Positions 8,749-17,488 are shown, counted from the stretch's first letter. The stretch is 34,658 nt of DNA from an uncultured Collinsella sp. (GCA_900542235.1 UQNB01000011.1:1-34658), one strand, 5' to 3'. The notes: generated by a model not told the origin, from the letters alone. Numbers and translations are program-made.

Positions 8749-8900
8749 TGTGCTGCCTTCCGTTTCCATGGTCTTGCAATTAATCGGTCACCGTAAAGGA
8801 ATCAGGCTCGAAGCTCAGCCCTATGCGCCGCGTGGCACCGGCGCATCTCTTGCTCGAAAGCAGCTGATTCATCTTAATTGCGCGATATGAAATCGCTCTC
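8749..8900 (-). other. Gap inside the split pglX with a hairpin
   Basis: Between the 152-codon gene and the PglX C-terminal gene lies an inverted repeat, atgcgcc (8823-8829) with ggcgcat (8840-8846). A 30-codon open frame (8872 down to 8780, starting MNQLL, ending FTVTD) also fits here but has no convincing ribosome site. I call neither a gene nor a terminator: no T-run follows the hairpin. It may be a junction scar or an RNA-processing site. Confidence 0.3.
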
Positions 8901-9359
8901 CTATCCAATGGAAGCTTTCAAATCGACTTCATGCCACACGTATTTGCCAAACACTCCCAATGCTGGACTAAACTCAAATGCGCTTTCTCGAGATTCGCTC
9001 CCTTCCGAAATTACAAGGAGCAATCGAGATCCCCCCAACAGATCGAGAGCGTTCCCACAGCGACAAATCGCATGGTAATCTTGCGAACCGACTGTCTTCT
9101 CGGTAATCAAAAATGAAAGCGTCGCTAAACCAGATGGATCAAAATAAGGGGTATTATGAGCGGATACATTGCACACGTGCGGCTCCCCGCACATTATTAA
9201 ATCGAGCTGCAAAACCGCATCCGCTATCGCAGAGTCCTCTGACCTTTCCTGCTCAACGCACTTCAGCTCAATGCATATTTCCCTAGTCTCACCACGCAGA
9301 AAACGATCAACCGCCTGTCGGTCGTAATTTTGAGGTTCATAAATACAACAATTAGACAT
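8901..9359 (-). CDS. Unknown protein inserted between PglX halves
   Basis: A 152-residue protein that I do not recognise. It is rich in Cys (about seven, including CRCG and an N-terminal CC) and Ser, with no obvious membrane segment or nucleotide-binding motif. ATG 9359 has AAAGG seven to eight bases upstream. It begins 42 bases after the helix-turn-helix gene and reads in the direction of the operon, so it is probably co-expressed with BREX. Its base composition is distinctly more AT-rich than brxC, pglZ and brxL, pointing to separate origin. Cargo of a recombination event, a BREX modulator, or a small anti-defence or immunity factor are all possible. Confidence 0.6.
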   Translation of the reverse strand: MSNCCIYEPQNYDRQAVDRFLRGETREICIELKCVEQERSEDSAIADAVLQLDLIMCGEPHVCNVSAHNTPYFDPSGLATLSFLITEKTVGSQDYHAICRCGNALDLLGGSRLLLVISEGSESRESAFEFSPALGVFGKYVWHEVDLKASIG

Positions 9360-9401
9360 GGTTATTACCTTTCGAAACTACAGCCTCCTTGCGGAAGCAG
9401 C

Positions 9402-9908
9402 TTATCTTTGGATAATTTGATCTATTGCACTTCCGGCAATAATACCCACGGCATCGGCAGTCCACTTCAGCGCCGTAGGCGTCTCTTTTAAAGCCTTGTC
9501 ATGCCGACCGCGGCCAATCAAAGCAAGGCCCTTTTTCGTTATTTGTAAGCCAACGCTTTCTTGTGAAAACGCCAAATAATCGGCATCTTTCAACGACTGA
9601 ATGCACCCAGCAACATCGACTGCCGGAATACCCCAAGCAGAAACGTCGATTTCGGAAATACGCTCGTTTTCAAGCTCGATAATCTGCCACAGCAGCTCCC
9701 TAATGATGTATGCATCTATAGGACGCTTCGCATCACAGGGGATGATCCACCTGAATGGGAAGGAGGTTTCTTTTACCGCACCAGAAATCAAATCAGCCCT
9801 ACACCAGGCGGAAACATCTCGTTTATCGGCGTTCCACTTTTCAGCACACTCCGCTGTAGTTCGTTTCGTCTCTTCGACAAGTTTGTAGGATTTGGCCACA
9901 ATGCTCAC
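9402..9908 (-). CDS. Helix-turn-helix protein inserted between PglX halves
   Basis: A 168-residue protein. Residues about 17-60 form an excisionase/MerR-like helix-turn-helix of a type common in gut bacteria: TTAECAEKWNADKRDVSAWC followed by a wing ending in IIPCDAKRPID. The C-terminal half resembles a second winged helix (CIQSLKDADYL, LQITKKGLALIG) and ends in a hydrophobic segment. It lies in the same frame as the front part of pglX, separated from it only by one TAG: that stop is followed directly by GTG 9908. A second GTG at 9899 has AGGTGAG just upstream, overlapping the stop, and may be the real start. It could be a DNA-binding regulator, a phage- or plasmid-type accessory, or an added specificity module if the TAG is read through. 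Confidence 0.7.
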   Translation of the reverse strand: MSIVAKSYKLVEETKRTTAECAEKWNADKRDVSAWCRADLISGAVKETSFPFRWIIPCDAKRPIDAYIIRELLWQIIELENERISEIDVSAWGIPAVDVAGCIQSLKDADYLAFSQESVGLQITKKGLALIGRGRHDKALKETPTALKWTADAVGIIAGSAIDQIIQR

Positions 9909-12371
9909 CTACAACAGCGGATGACGTTTGAAATCCCAAGAGGTTTCAAACGAGTCCCAGTCAATCTTCGAAATATCTGACGATTCGGCAGCGATTCCAC
10001 TCACTATGCTCACCGATTTCGGGTCGCCTTCAACATAGGGGGCCGAAGCTATATCAGACACCTGCATATTCATCGTTGGATTCTGCGCCGAAAGACACAG
10101 AGCAGAAAGAGAGCTGTTCAACAGGCCCAATATATAATTGAATTGTGGCTCCTTCGGAAAACAACAATGTGCCGCAATGTCATAAAAAGAATCTTCAGGA
10201 GCAGACCTGAAGCCAGGTCTTCCCGACGTCAGCATTGTGCATGTAATCTTAGGCTTACGCAGCATTTCGAGCGGTAAAACGCGGGCATGAGGTTGCTCGA
10301 GGATGTAATTCGGATCATTGTTGTAGAAAAGCAAATACTCTAGATTGCCGTTCCATTTTCGATATTTACCTCCCTTAAGGTATTTAATCCACTTATGGTT
10401 CGAATCGTTTTGAGTCGGTGACCAATCTGTTTCCCACCACAAACGTAGAAACTTTTCGTTATTCGAAGTTTGCATCCCGACTTTAGGATGGGCCACCTCG
10501 TCAATAAATCGTCCGGAGGAATAAGCCTCCAATAGCCCATCCCCCAACCAGTAGGCTATGGGGGTGCCGGGGATCTGCTTGAAAGTGTCGGCGTTACGGC
10601 GGTAGAACCAGCCGCAGTCGGGGTTTTGGATGGCCTCCAGCGCCTTGGGAGCCTGAACCGCGGGACCAGTAAAATCGGCAAGACGAACGTATCCGCCCTT
10701 ATAACCATCGATATGCGAGTTGTGATAGGTAAACGTGCAGATGGGCACGGTTGCCCCTGCAAAACCAGAATACTCGAGCTGAATGAGCGTGGTTAGGGTC
10801 TTGTCATCGATAAGCCTATTTCGAAGCTTCTCGTAGCTACCGATAAACATCCAAACAAACGGAGTCATCATTCCGATTTCGCCGTGCTCGCCAGCAAAGT
10901 CCATAATGCGCACGATGAACGAAGAGAACAGGTCGCTCTTCACGTCGGGATAGTTCTTCTTGACCCATTTGCTCATAAAGGGGTTAAAGCTGCTGCTGCC
11001 CATATACGGAGGATTCGCCACGACGCAGGTAAAACGACGGGACAGCTTCTCGCAGATGGCGGCAGCGTTTTCGAGCTTAGTTTTGGTCGCAGAGGCAAAA
11101 AGGTCGTCGGAACAGTTCGCGGCGGCAACCTTGAGCTCGTCGATCTCGCCCTCTGAAGGATTAAGCAGCGAGCCAATCTCGCCCAAATGACTCAACTCCT
11201 CGGCGAGCTTCTTGTTACCCGGCAGCTCATCCTCCCCCAGCGGAATGCTCGTGAGCGCGGTAACATCGGCGCGAACGCCACGCCTAAAGAAGCGACGGTC
11301 GTGCTCGCGAGCACACATGGCAAGCGCCAGCTCGGCAATCTGAGCCGCACGGGGATCGATCTCCATGCCAGCGAGGTTTTTGGTCAGGATGAGCTCCGGG
11401 ATCTCGCGCTCGCGGTAGCCGCGCTCCTCGTACATGGCAAAGAGCAGCTCAAACGCATAAACCAGGATATGGCCCGAGCCGCACGCTGGGTCGCAGAGCG
11501 AAATCACCTCGGGACTCGAGATGCGGATGAAATCCTCGTGCTCAGCACCGGGCTCGATGTAATATTTCATGCGCTCGCGTAGCGAACTCCCCGGGTTGTT
11601 GAGCATCCACAGACGGCCGAGCGAGTTCTCGACCATGTAGCGCACGATCCACTCGGGGGTGAAGAGCTGCGTGGCGGGAGCGATGTCGGCCGCTGTGGCC
11701 TTGCGCTTGGACTTGAAGAACTCGTCTTTAACGTCGGCATTGTAGTACTGATACATCCAGCCCAGAACGGTCACGCCCTCGCGCCAGTCCTCGTCAGTGA
11801 GGACGGCATTGAGTTTGCCCACCAAACTGTCGGCCATCATGAGGCCTTGGGGCAACAGCAGCTCCATGGCTCCGCCCACGCGTTCAAAGACGCCCGGCAG
11901 GCAATCGGCGAGCTCCTCGCACTGAGCAACAAACAGGTAGCGCCACAGCGGTTCATCCAAGCCCGCCATCTTGAGCTCGGCTATGCGATCGGTATCGGCC
12001 GTCGCTATCTCCACGTCCAGTGCGTTCTCCACGGCCTCGCTGCCATGGCTGCCGTCCGCACGACTCAGCATGCGCATACGGCTGGGGAGCCATCCGCGTG
12101 CATCCATAAAGCGAATGGCCACGATACGGTTGAACCAGGTGTAGGCCGCTCGGTCGCAGAGCGCTTCGTGACCCACCTTCGCCTGCATGCGCAGCAGTTC
12201 ATCGCGTTGCTCAATCTCAGCCGGGCTTAGGGGCAGGCCGTTGACGGTCTCGGACCCAACGGGCGCGGGTGCAGGTTCGGTGATGCCGTAGCGCACCATC
12301 TGTGCCTCCACGCCTTTGATGAGCTCCATACGGGCCCAGGTGCAGAAGCTCTTAAGAGCAGAATCGTTCAT
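9909..12371 (-). CDS. pglX: PglX front part: BREX adenine methyltransferase with recognition region
   Basis: PglX methylates a non-palindromic host site so that BREX spares self DNA. This 820-residue gene carries the N-terminal domain, the methylase core and the target-recognition region. SAM-binding motif I is DPACGSGHILVYAF (about 294-307) and catalytic motif IV is NPPY (453-456). It ends at WDFKRHPLL, a conserved junction after which intact PglX (about 1,150-1,200 residues) continues directly into its C-terminal domain. Here a TAG stops translation, and the C-terminal domain is encoded at 7780-8748. ATG 12371 has AAAGG about ten bases upstream. The last 200 or so codons are more AT-rich than the rest, as expected for exchangeable specificity DNA. 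Both pieces would probably have to assemble for methylation. Confidence 0.93.
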   Translation of the reverse strand: MNDSALKSFCTWARMELIKGVEAQMVRYGITEPAPAPVGSETVNGLPLSPAEIEQRDELLRMQAKVGHEALCDRAAYTWFNRIVAIRFMDARGWLPSRMRMLSRADGSHGSEAVENALDVEIATADTDRIAELKMAGLDEPLWRYLFVAQCEELADCLPGVFERVGGAMELLLPQGLMMADSLVGKLNAVLTDEDWREGVTVLGWMYQYYNADVKDEFFKSKRKATAADIAPATQLFTPEWIVRYMVENSLGRLWMLNNPGSSLRERMKYYIEPGAEHEDFIRISSPEVISLCDPACGSGHILVYAFELLFAMYEERGYREREIPELILTKNLAGMEIDPRAAQIAELALAMCAREHDRRFFRRGVRADVTALTSIPLGEDELPGNKKLAEELSHLGEIGSLLNPSEGEIDELKVAAANCSDDLFASATKTKLENAAAICEKLSRRFTCVVANPPYMGSSSFNPFMSKWVKKNYPDVKSDLFSSFIVRIMDFAGEHGEIGMMTPFVWMFIGSYEKLRNRLIDDKTLTTLIQLEYSGFAGATVPICTFTYHNSHIDGYKGGYVRLADFTGPAVQAPKALEAIQNPDCGWFYRRNADTFKQIPGTPIAYWLGDGLLEAYSSGRFIDEVAHPKVGMQTSNNEKFLRLWWETDWSPTQNDSNHKWIKYLKGGKYRKWNGNLEYLLFYNNDPNYILEQPHARVLPLEMLRKPKITCTMLTSGRPGFRSAPEDSFYDIAAHCCFPKEPQFNYILGLLNSSLSALCLSAQNPTMNMQVSDIASAPYVEGDPKSVSIVSGIAAESSDISKIDWDSFETSWDFKRHPLL

Positions 12372-12399
12372 GGTTGATGAACCTTTCTAAACGCCATAA

Positions 12400-12429
12400 G
12401 CCACCGGCGCGCGCTTTGGCACCGGTGGC
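12400..12429 (-). other. Hairpin between brxC and pglX
   Basis: A perfect 8-bp inverted repeat, gccaccgg (12400-12407) with ccggtggc (12422-12429), fills most of the 66-base gap between brxC and pglX. No T-run follows on the minus strand, so it is not a standard terminator. It could stabilise the upstream message or lower the level of the methylase relative to brxABC. Confidence 0.45.
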
Positions 12430-12437
12430 TCCGCGGG

Positions 12438-15400
12438 TTAGTTGATACGGATCTCGTCGTTTGCAGCGAGCTCCTGCATAAGGCGAGAGCGCAGGTCGTC
12501 CACGTAGCGCTCCACGTCCTCTGCGGACAAGAGACGACTCGGCTTGGCCAGATCGGCGCGGCGCACGGTCTTGATCTTGCGCTGGGGCTTGGGCGCGGGC
12601 ACGGGAGCAGACGATGCGGCGCCCTTGTTGGAGACCTTCTTGACCACCTCACCCGTACTCGTGACCTCAGTGGTGCGGTGCTCGTTGTCCATACGCACGC
12701 GGGCCTCATCCACAGCGTCGTACATCTCGTTGGCTGCCGCACTGAGCCAGTCGCCCCAGTTAGTTGCAACAACGCTCAGCTCGTTGAGACTTTGAGCGCT
12801 GTGGGCGCGGTTTTTGAACGACTCGTATTTGGTGCCGGCGCCTGCTATGGCATCCTTGGCCTGATTGACAAAGCCCTTTTGACTCTCGGCCTGCGCCCGC
12901 AGGTCTTGCAGATCGCTCTCGATGCGACACAAAAACTCATTGCGGCGGATGCCCAACAGCTTTTTCATGTCGTCCTCGACGGGATCCATAAGCGGCTGCA
13001 GGTCTTTAATATGGCCGTAGGGCTTGGGATCTTTGAGGATCTCGCGCACCTTTGCCACGCTCTTCACCGCGCCGGGAATGTCATCGGAGGCATACTCGAT
13101 ACCCTCGGTGCGGCTCAAGAAATCCTTGGCGTGGTCAAACGCTGTTCGCTGGTTGGACTCGAAGAACTCAACCACCTTGTCAAAGTCTTCTTTGGCATCG
13201 AGCAGGCGGTCTTCGTGCTTGGTGAACGTGGTCAAAAACGCCTCGGACTCGCTCTGGTCCTTAAGAACGTTGACGACCTCAGAGCGCATCTTCTCGCACT
13301 CGTTCTCGCCAGGATACGGATAGGCGGGCTTGATGCCCGTGTAGTAGTCACGTGCCATGGCGACGCACACCTCACGCAAGCCCTCAAGACGCTCCTTGAG
13401 CTCGGCCACGAGCTTATCCTCGTTGGAGGGCACGGTCTTGAGATCAAACAGGTCACGCATGAGCTCACCCGCACCACTCAGCAAACGGTCGTTCATGCGC
13501 ACGCGCAAGCGCACCTGGGCCTTATCGGCATCCTTGCGCAGGAGTGCCACCATGCGGCTGTCGTTAGCTTGAACCGTTTGACCGCCAAACAGCACCTGCG
13601 CGCGTTGCTCCACCACAAGCTGCGCCACCACATTTGCGATATCGACCTCGCGCCAGCCAAAGGGCCTTTGCTGGTACTGGCGCTGGATATCGCCCATAGC
13701 GGTATCCAGGTGGCGCTGGTGCTGAACTTTGAGGTAGTCCTCGACCTCCTTGAGCGCACGCGTGTTGCCCGCGTCCATGCCAGCGAGCCCCGCTTGAACG
13801 TTGCCCGCCAGCGTGGAGCGGATATCGGAATCGCTCGTGACCGGCGCGCCGATATAGTCGGCCTTTTCAAATACCACATCGCACAGCTGCGCCAGCACCT
13901 GCTCAAAGACCTGGACGGGTTTGGCCGCGCGGACCTCAACCATGCGGCCGTTGACCGCGCAACGTGCATGGAGCACGGCCTCGCTCAAAAGGGTATCGGC
14001 CTCTTTCTCGCTATAGGCCGCCTCGCGCATCTTGGACTCGACGATCTGGCGCGTACTCGGCTGGAGCTCCTGGAGATTTCGCGTCTTGGCGTACTTGCGA
14101 ATCTTGGCGGCGTTGACGAGCGTCTCCCAATAATCCGCCTCGTCGCTCAAGGCCACGATGGCTTTGCCCGAAGAAGCCAAGGCCAGCTCGGTATCGTCCG
14201 CACGGCCCAGGTCGCTCGCCATAGTCGCTACGTAAAGCTCCATGCCACCCATGCTGGCACCGTGGATTGAACCGTCCACATAACGGTCAAACGGGAAGTC
14301 GTTGGCCCCGCGGTTGAGTTTGCGCGCGGTATAGATGCTGTCGAACAGGCGCTTTTTGATAGACTCAATCACCTGCGCGTTATCGATCGGGGTGCGTGCG
14401 ATCTCCTGTGCTATCTCCTGCTCCTCGTCGGTGAGGAAGCTATAGGTATCGCCCTGGCGTGCCACGTAGTTCTCGCGCTCTAGGCGGGCAAGGGATTCCT
14501 TGACGCGGTCCTTGAGGGCGCGCTTGTCCACGTCGAGGCCGTCGATCATGAGGATGGAGATGTTCTCGACCGTGGCCTTGACGTAGCCGATGTAACGAAT
14601 CAGGTACAGGAGCTTGAGCACCTGCACGTCATAGGGCTCAAGGCCCTTTGCGTCCTTGGCCGCACGGATCGCGCGGTCGACCACCTGGTTGATGCCGTGC
14701 TCAAGGTCTTTGGAGATAGTGTCGAAAAAGCGCCAGAACGGCACGAGCGCACCGGTCTGGTCATGCTGGATGGCCTGAGCGCTCTCCTGGAACGCGCTCA
14801 GCATGGAGCGCTCGCCGGTGGACATGTGCTTGGCCTTGACACCGTGTTTGCGCACCTCGGTCATCACGTCGGGTAGGAGCTTAAACTGATAGCCCACAAA
14901 CGGGTAGCTGGCCACAAAATCCTTGGAGTTGGCGTAGCCGGCAAGATCGGCACGCGACCCTTCAAAGGTGAAGTTGTTTTTGAGAACAGCGGAGTCCTGC
15001 TCATAGACCTGGGCAAGCATATCGGCCGCCGGCGCGATCTTCTCGAGCACACGGCGCTGGATAACCTCGTCCACGCTGGAGCTGGAAAGCGAAAGGCGGG
15101 TATTGAAGCGGCCTTGGATCTTTGAAAAGTCGTTGCCCACGGGCAGACTCAGGTTGTCGATGGCCTCCTGGCTCGTGACCATCACCCACACGCGGCCACC
15201 GCAGGCGGCACCCAGCTCCTCGACGATGGTCTGAAGGCTCAGCATAAGGCTTGGGTCCTGGTCGTTTGTAATAAACTGACCCACCTCATCGACCATAAAG
15301 AGCAAACGGAAGTTGCCACCGTGGGCCGCTGCCTGAGCGTCCACGTAATCCTTGACCTTTTTGGCAAAGACATCGGGGGCCAAAACCTCGTCCTCAGAAC

Positions 15401-16097
15401 CCTCGAGCCAGTTCCATGCGGCCTTTTCGCTCATGCCGAGCACGCTCTGCAGCACCTCGACGACGTCGTCCTCAAAGTAACTGTAGGTGTCGCGGCTCTG
15501 GAGCCAGGACTCGCCGTTGACGCGCTCAAAGGCCTCGCGGAACTCCTGGGTCTTGCCCAGGGAATCGATGTAGTCCTCGAGCTTTGCAAGCTTGAGGTCC
15601 TCGCCGTAGAAGCCGCGCGCCTCGTAGAACATGCGCTCAAAGCCGCGAAGCAGCGCCGTGGGAGCCGTATCGCCCTGCTTCCACTGGCCCGCCTTGCTAT
15701 CGATGTTAAAGAGGATGGCCTGCGTGGGCACCGAGCAGGCGCGCTCCATGGCGGCCGCGACCATGGGGTCGACGATCTTGCCGTCAAAGTAGCGGATGGC
15801 ACTCTTACCGCCGATCTGGCGATTCTCGAGCAGGTAGCTCAGCATCTTGAGGAAGTGCGATTTACCGGAACCAAAGAAGCCGCTGATCCACACGCCGATC
15901 TTGTCGGTGCGCGCATCGATGGCATCGCCGTAGGCCTTGAAGAACGTGGCAAAGTGCCCCTGCAGCTCGCGCGTCACCACGTACTCGTCAAGCTCCTGAC
16001 GGATGGACTCGTCTTTTGAATCCTGGACCTTGACCACGCCGTTGATGGAGCGGTTGATGTCTTTTGCAAAGAGATCGCGAATGATCGTGTTGTCCAT
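12438..16097 (-). CDS. brxC: BrxC, large BREX ATPase
   Basis: BrxC (also called PglY) is a large P-loop ATPase and core component of BREX. The protein has 1,219 residues, the family's usual size. Its start, DLFAKDINRSINGVVKVQ, is typical. Walker A is GFFGSGKSH (residues 73-81) and the Walker B region is LLFMVDEVGQFI (about 265-276). The C-terminal third is helical and charged, with likely coiled coil, ending in a Pro/Lys-rich linker (VPAPKPQRKIK) and a short helical tail. ATG 16097 has AAAGGAG five bases upstream. It follows brxB after 78 bases and precedes pglX by 66 bases. No damage is visible along its length. Confidence 0.96.
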   Translation of the reverse strand: MDNTIIRDLFAKDINRSINGVVKVQDSKDESIRQELDEYVVTRELQGHFATFFKAYGDAIDARTDKIGVWISGFFGSGKSHFLKMLSYLLENRQIGGKSAIRYFDGKIVDPMVAAAMERACSVPTQAILFNIDSKAGQWKQGDTAPTALLRGFERMFYEARGFYGEDLKLAKLEDYIDSLGKTQEFREAFERVNGESWLQSRDTYSYFEDDVVEVLQSVLGMSEKAAWNWLEGSEDEVLAPDVFAKKVKDYVDAQAAAHGGNFRLLFMVDEVGQFITNDQDPSLMLSLQTIVEELGAACGGRVWVMVTSQEAIDNLSLPVGNDFSKIQGRFNTRLSLSSSSVDEVIQRRVLEKIAPAADMLAQVYEQDSAVLKNNFTFEGSRADLAGYANSKDFVASYPFVGYQFKLLPDVMTEVRKHGVKAKHMSTGERSMLSAFQESAQAIQHDQTGALVPFWRFFDTISKDLEHGINQVVDRAIRAAKDAKGLEPYDVQVLKLLYLIRYIGYVKATVENISILMIDGLDVDKRALKDRVKESLARLERENYVARQGDTYSFLTDEEQEIAQEIARTPIDNAQVIESIKKRLFDSIYTARKLNRGANDFPFDRYVDGSIHGASMGGMELYVATMASDLGRADDTELALASSGKAIVALSDEADYWETLVNAAKIRKYAKTRNLQELQPSTRQIVESKMREAAYSEKEADTLLSEAVLHARCAVNGRMVEVRAAKPVQVFEQVLAQLCDVVFEKADYIGAPVTSDSDIRSTLAGNVQAGLAGMDAGNTRALKEVEDYLKVQHQRHLDTAMGDIQRQYQQRPFGWREVDIANVVAQLVVEQRAQVLFGGQTVQANDSRMVALLRKDADKAQVRLRVRMNDRLLSGAGELMRDLFDLKTVPSNEDKLVAELKERLEGLREVCVAMARDYYTGIKPAYPYPGENECEKMRSEVVNVLKDQSESEAFLTTFTKHEDRLLDAKEDFDKVVEFFESNQRTAFDHAKDFLSRTEGIEYASDDIPGAVKSVAKVREILKDPKPYGHIKDLQPLMDPVEDDMKKLLGIRRNEFLCRIESDLQDLRAQAESQKGFVNQAKDAIAGAGTKYESFKNRAHSAQSLNELSVVATNWGDWLSAAANEMYDAVDEARVRMDNEHRTTEVTSTGEVVKKVSNKGAASSAPVPAPKPQRKIKTVRRADLAKPSRLLSAEDVERYVDDLRSRLMQELAANDEIRIN

Positions 16098-16175
16098 GGG
16101 TGCTCCTTTGGGTTTGGGAACGTTATGGCAAAGGGTTGTTACCGGCGGCAGAGCCTTGTCTGCGGGGAGCCGTGC

Positions 16176-16868
16176 TTACGAGATATCGATGGCGCGGTAG
16201 TAGTTATCGGCCGGCAGACGGTTAAAGAGCTGGAAAGAAGAGCCGTTGAAGCTGCCTGGATAGGCGGCGATCACCGGCAGGTCGGAAAAATCGACTTGCA
16301 TGCAGTCGAGAAGGGTGTGAATACGAAAAAAGGGATAGACCTCGCCGGCACCGGTCAGAAGAATGACGTCGCCAGGTGCATGAGGTTCGGTTTGCTCGAG
16401 GATGAACGCGGCGATCTTCTCGGGCGAACAAAACTTGGCCACGTCCTCAAGCACACGCTGGGTGCCGCGGCGCTCCTCTTGGCGCGGAATGGCCTTGAGG
16501 ACACGGCGCTTTTCGAGGATCGCCAGCACGGCGTCGTAGAGGTTTACGACCTTGAGCGTGCACGGGAGCTTGCCGGCCTCGGCATCGCGTGAAAGGGTGT
16601 CAAACAACGCGCGCGCCTCAAACTCCAGCGCAGGGTCGTAGCAGAAGGTATGGAAGCCGATCTCGTTACCTATGCCCTTGTTGGCCAAAAAGTCCTCGCT
16701 GCACAGGCACTCACGCAGGAGCTGCGCGCGGCGCTCAAATTCTTGGCGGGCGCGCTCGGAGCGGGCATGCGCCGCCACGACGCTCTGGCGGGAATGGATG
16801 CCGATATTGGTGGTGATGTCCGTCGCCGGGGTGATAGCAGGGTCGATGGCGCTGTTGACGGGAGCCAC
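16176..16868 (-). CDS. brxB: BrxB (DUF1788)
   Basis: A 230-residue DUF1788 protein, the small BREX component of unknown biochemical role encoded between brxA and brxC. The family's closing signature is clear: AAYPGSFNGSSFQLFNRL followed by DNYYRAIDI. The start is GTG 16868, one base after the brxA stop codon, so translation is almost certainly coupled to brxA; a purine-rich stretch (AGGGCGGTG) lies within the end of brxA. This coupling matters: if brxA is switched off by its G tract, brxB expression could also fall. The first 25 or so residues are low in complexity (Pro, Thr, Ile) and less conserved-looking, so a later start cannot be excluded, though no ATG is available there. Confidence 0.93.
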   Translation of the reverse strand: MAPVNSAIDPAITPATDITTNIGIHSRQSVVAAHARSERARQEFERRAQLLRECLCSEDFLANKGIGNEIGFHTFCYDPALEFEARALFDTLSRDAEAGKLPCTLKVVNLYDAVLAILEKRRVLKAIPRQEERRGTQRVLEDVAKFCSPEKIAAFILEQTEPHAPGDVILLTGAGEVYPFFRIHTLLDCMQVDFSDLPVIAAYPGSFNGSSFQLFNRLPADNYYRAIDIS

Positions 16869-16869
16869 G

Positions 16870-17487
16870 CTACATCACCGCCCTGCCGGTAAGGGCCGCG
16901 ATAAGCGACTGCTCACCCAGCTGAATCAAGGCTCGCTCGACATCGGAATCGAGGAAGAGTGGTGACAGGCGCTCGGACTCCGGGCCCTGACCCTCGCCGA
17001 GAAGACCGGCATGGCGGAGCGTCTGGCGCAGCGAGCCTTTGATGCGCGTGACCGTGGACTCGGTCCAGCGGGCGGCGTCCGGATACTCCGTGGTAAAGCG
17101 CGTCATAAAGGCGTTGAGGTCAACCGACGTAAAGGCATAATCAAAGTTTTGCAGGCGCTCCCCCACCTCGACGAGCACGAGCTCGCGCACGATGTCGTAG
17201 CGGCAGATCATGCTGTAGAAGATGGCCTGGTCCGCCTGCGTGGGAGTGCCAGATGCCATAAGGCTGGTTAGGGATAACGCAGCCTCGGCGGCAGTATTGG
17301 GGTCGATGCCGCGCGCGGCGCACGCGGCGTCCGTGGGCATCATGGCGTCGAGGCGGCGAAGGCACACGGTTGCGCGGTTGGCAACCATGCGCTCCGTAGG
17401 ATATTGAAAGAGGTTATCGCTCTTTACGCGTACAATGACCTGCTCGTCGCTTGCGCCCTGCGTGCGCAGAACAGCGACGATGCGCAT
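16870..17487 (-). CDS. brxA: BrxA (DUF1819), frame-shifted near its start by a G tract
   Basis: BrxA is a small DNA-binding BREX protein. From ATG 17487 this frame gives 205 residues with the family block SDNLFQYPTERMVANRA. However, the same frame continues upstream through family-typical residues LTREQFLPHEM with no start codon, running into 12 G (minus strand) at 17518-17529 and then a stop. A GTG at 17554, eight bases after GGAG, opens a frame that would join with 11 or 14 G to give an intact BrxA of 227 or 228 residues starting MDVTTKSV. With 12 G that frame ends at TGA 17489-17491, one base before ATG 17487, so ribosomes might restart and make an N-terminally shortened BrxA. This may be a phase-off allele; a miscounted homopolymer in the assembly is the main alternative. 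Confidence 0.85.
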   Translation of the reverse strand: MRIVAVLRTQGASDEQVIVRVKSDNLFQYPTERMVANRATVCLRRLDAMMPTDAACAARGIDPNTAAEAALSLTSLMASGTPTQADQAIFYSMICRYDIVRELVLVEVGERLQNFDYAFTSVDLNAFMTRFTTEYPDAARWTESTVTRIKGSLRQTLRHAGLLGEGQGPESERLSPLFLDSDVERALIQLGEQSLIAALTGRAVM

Positions 17488-17488
17488 C

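Noticed and set aside
7780..12371. Treating the pglX split as a plain nonsense mutation
   Set aside because: A point mutation would leave the C-terminal part contiguous; here over 1.1 kb with two genes and new translation starts lies between.
16870..17487. Calling brxA simply intact from ATG 17487
   Set aside because: No ribosome site of the usual type precedes this ATG, and conserved-looking residues continue upstream in the same frame.
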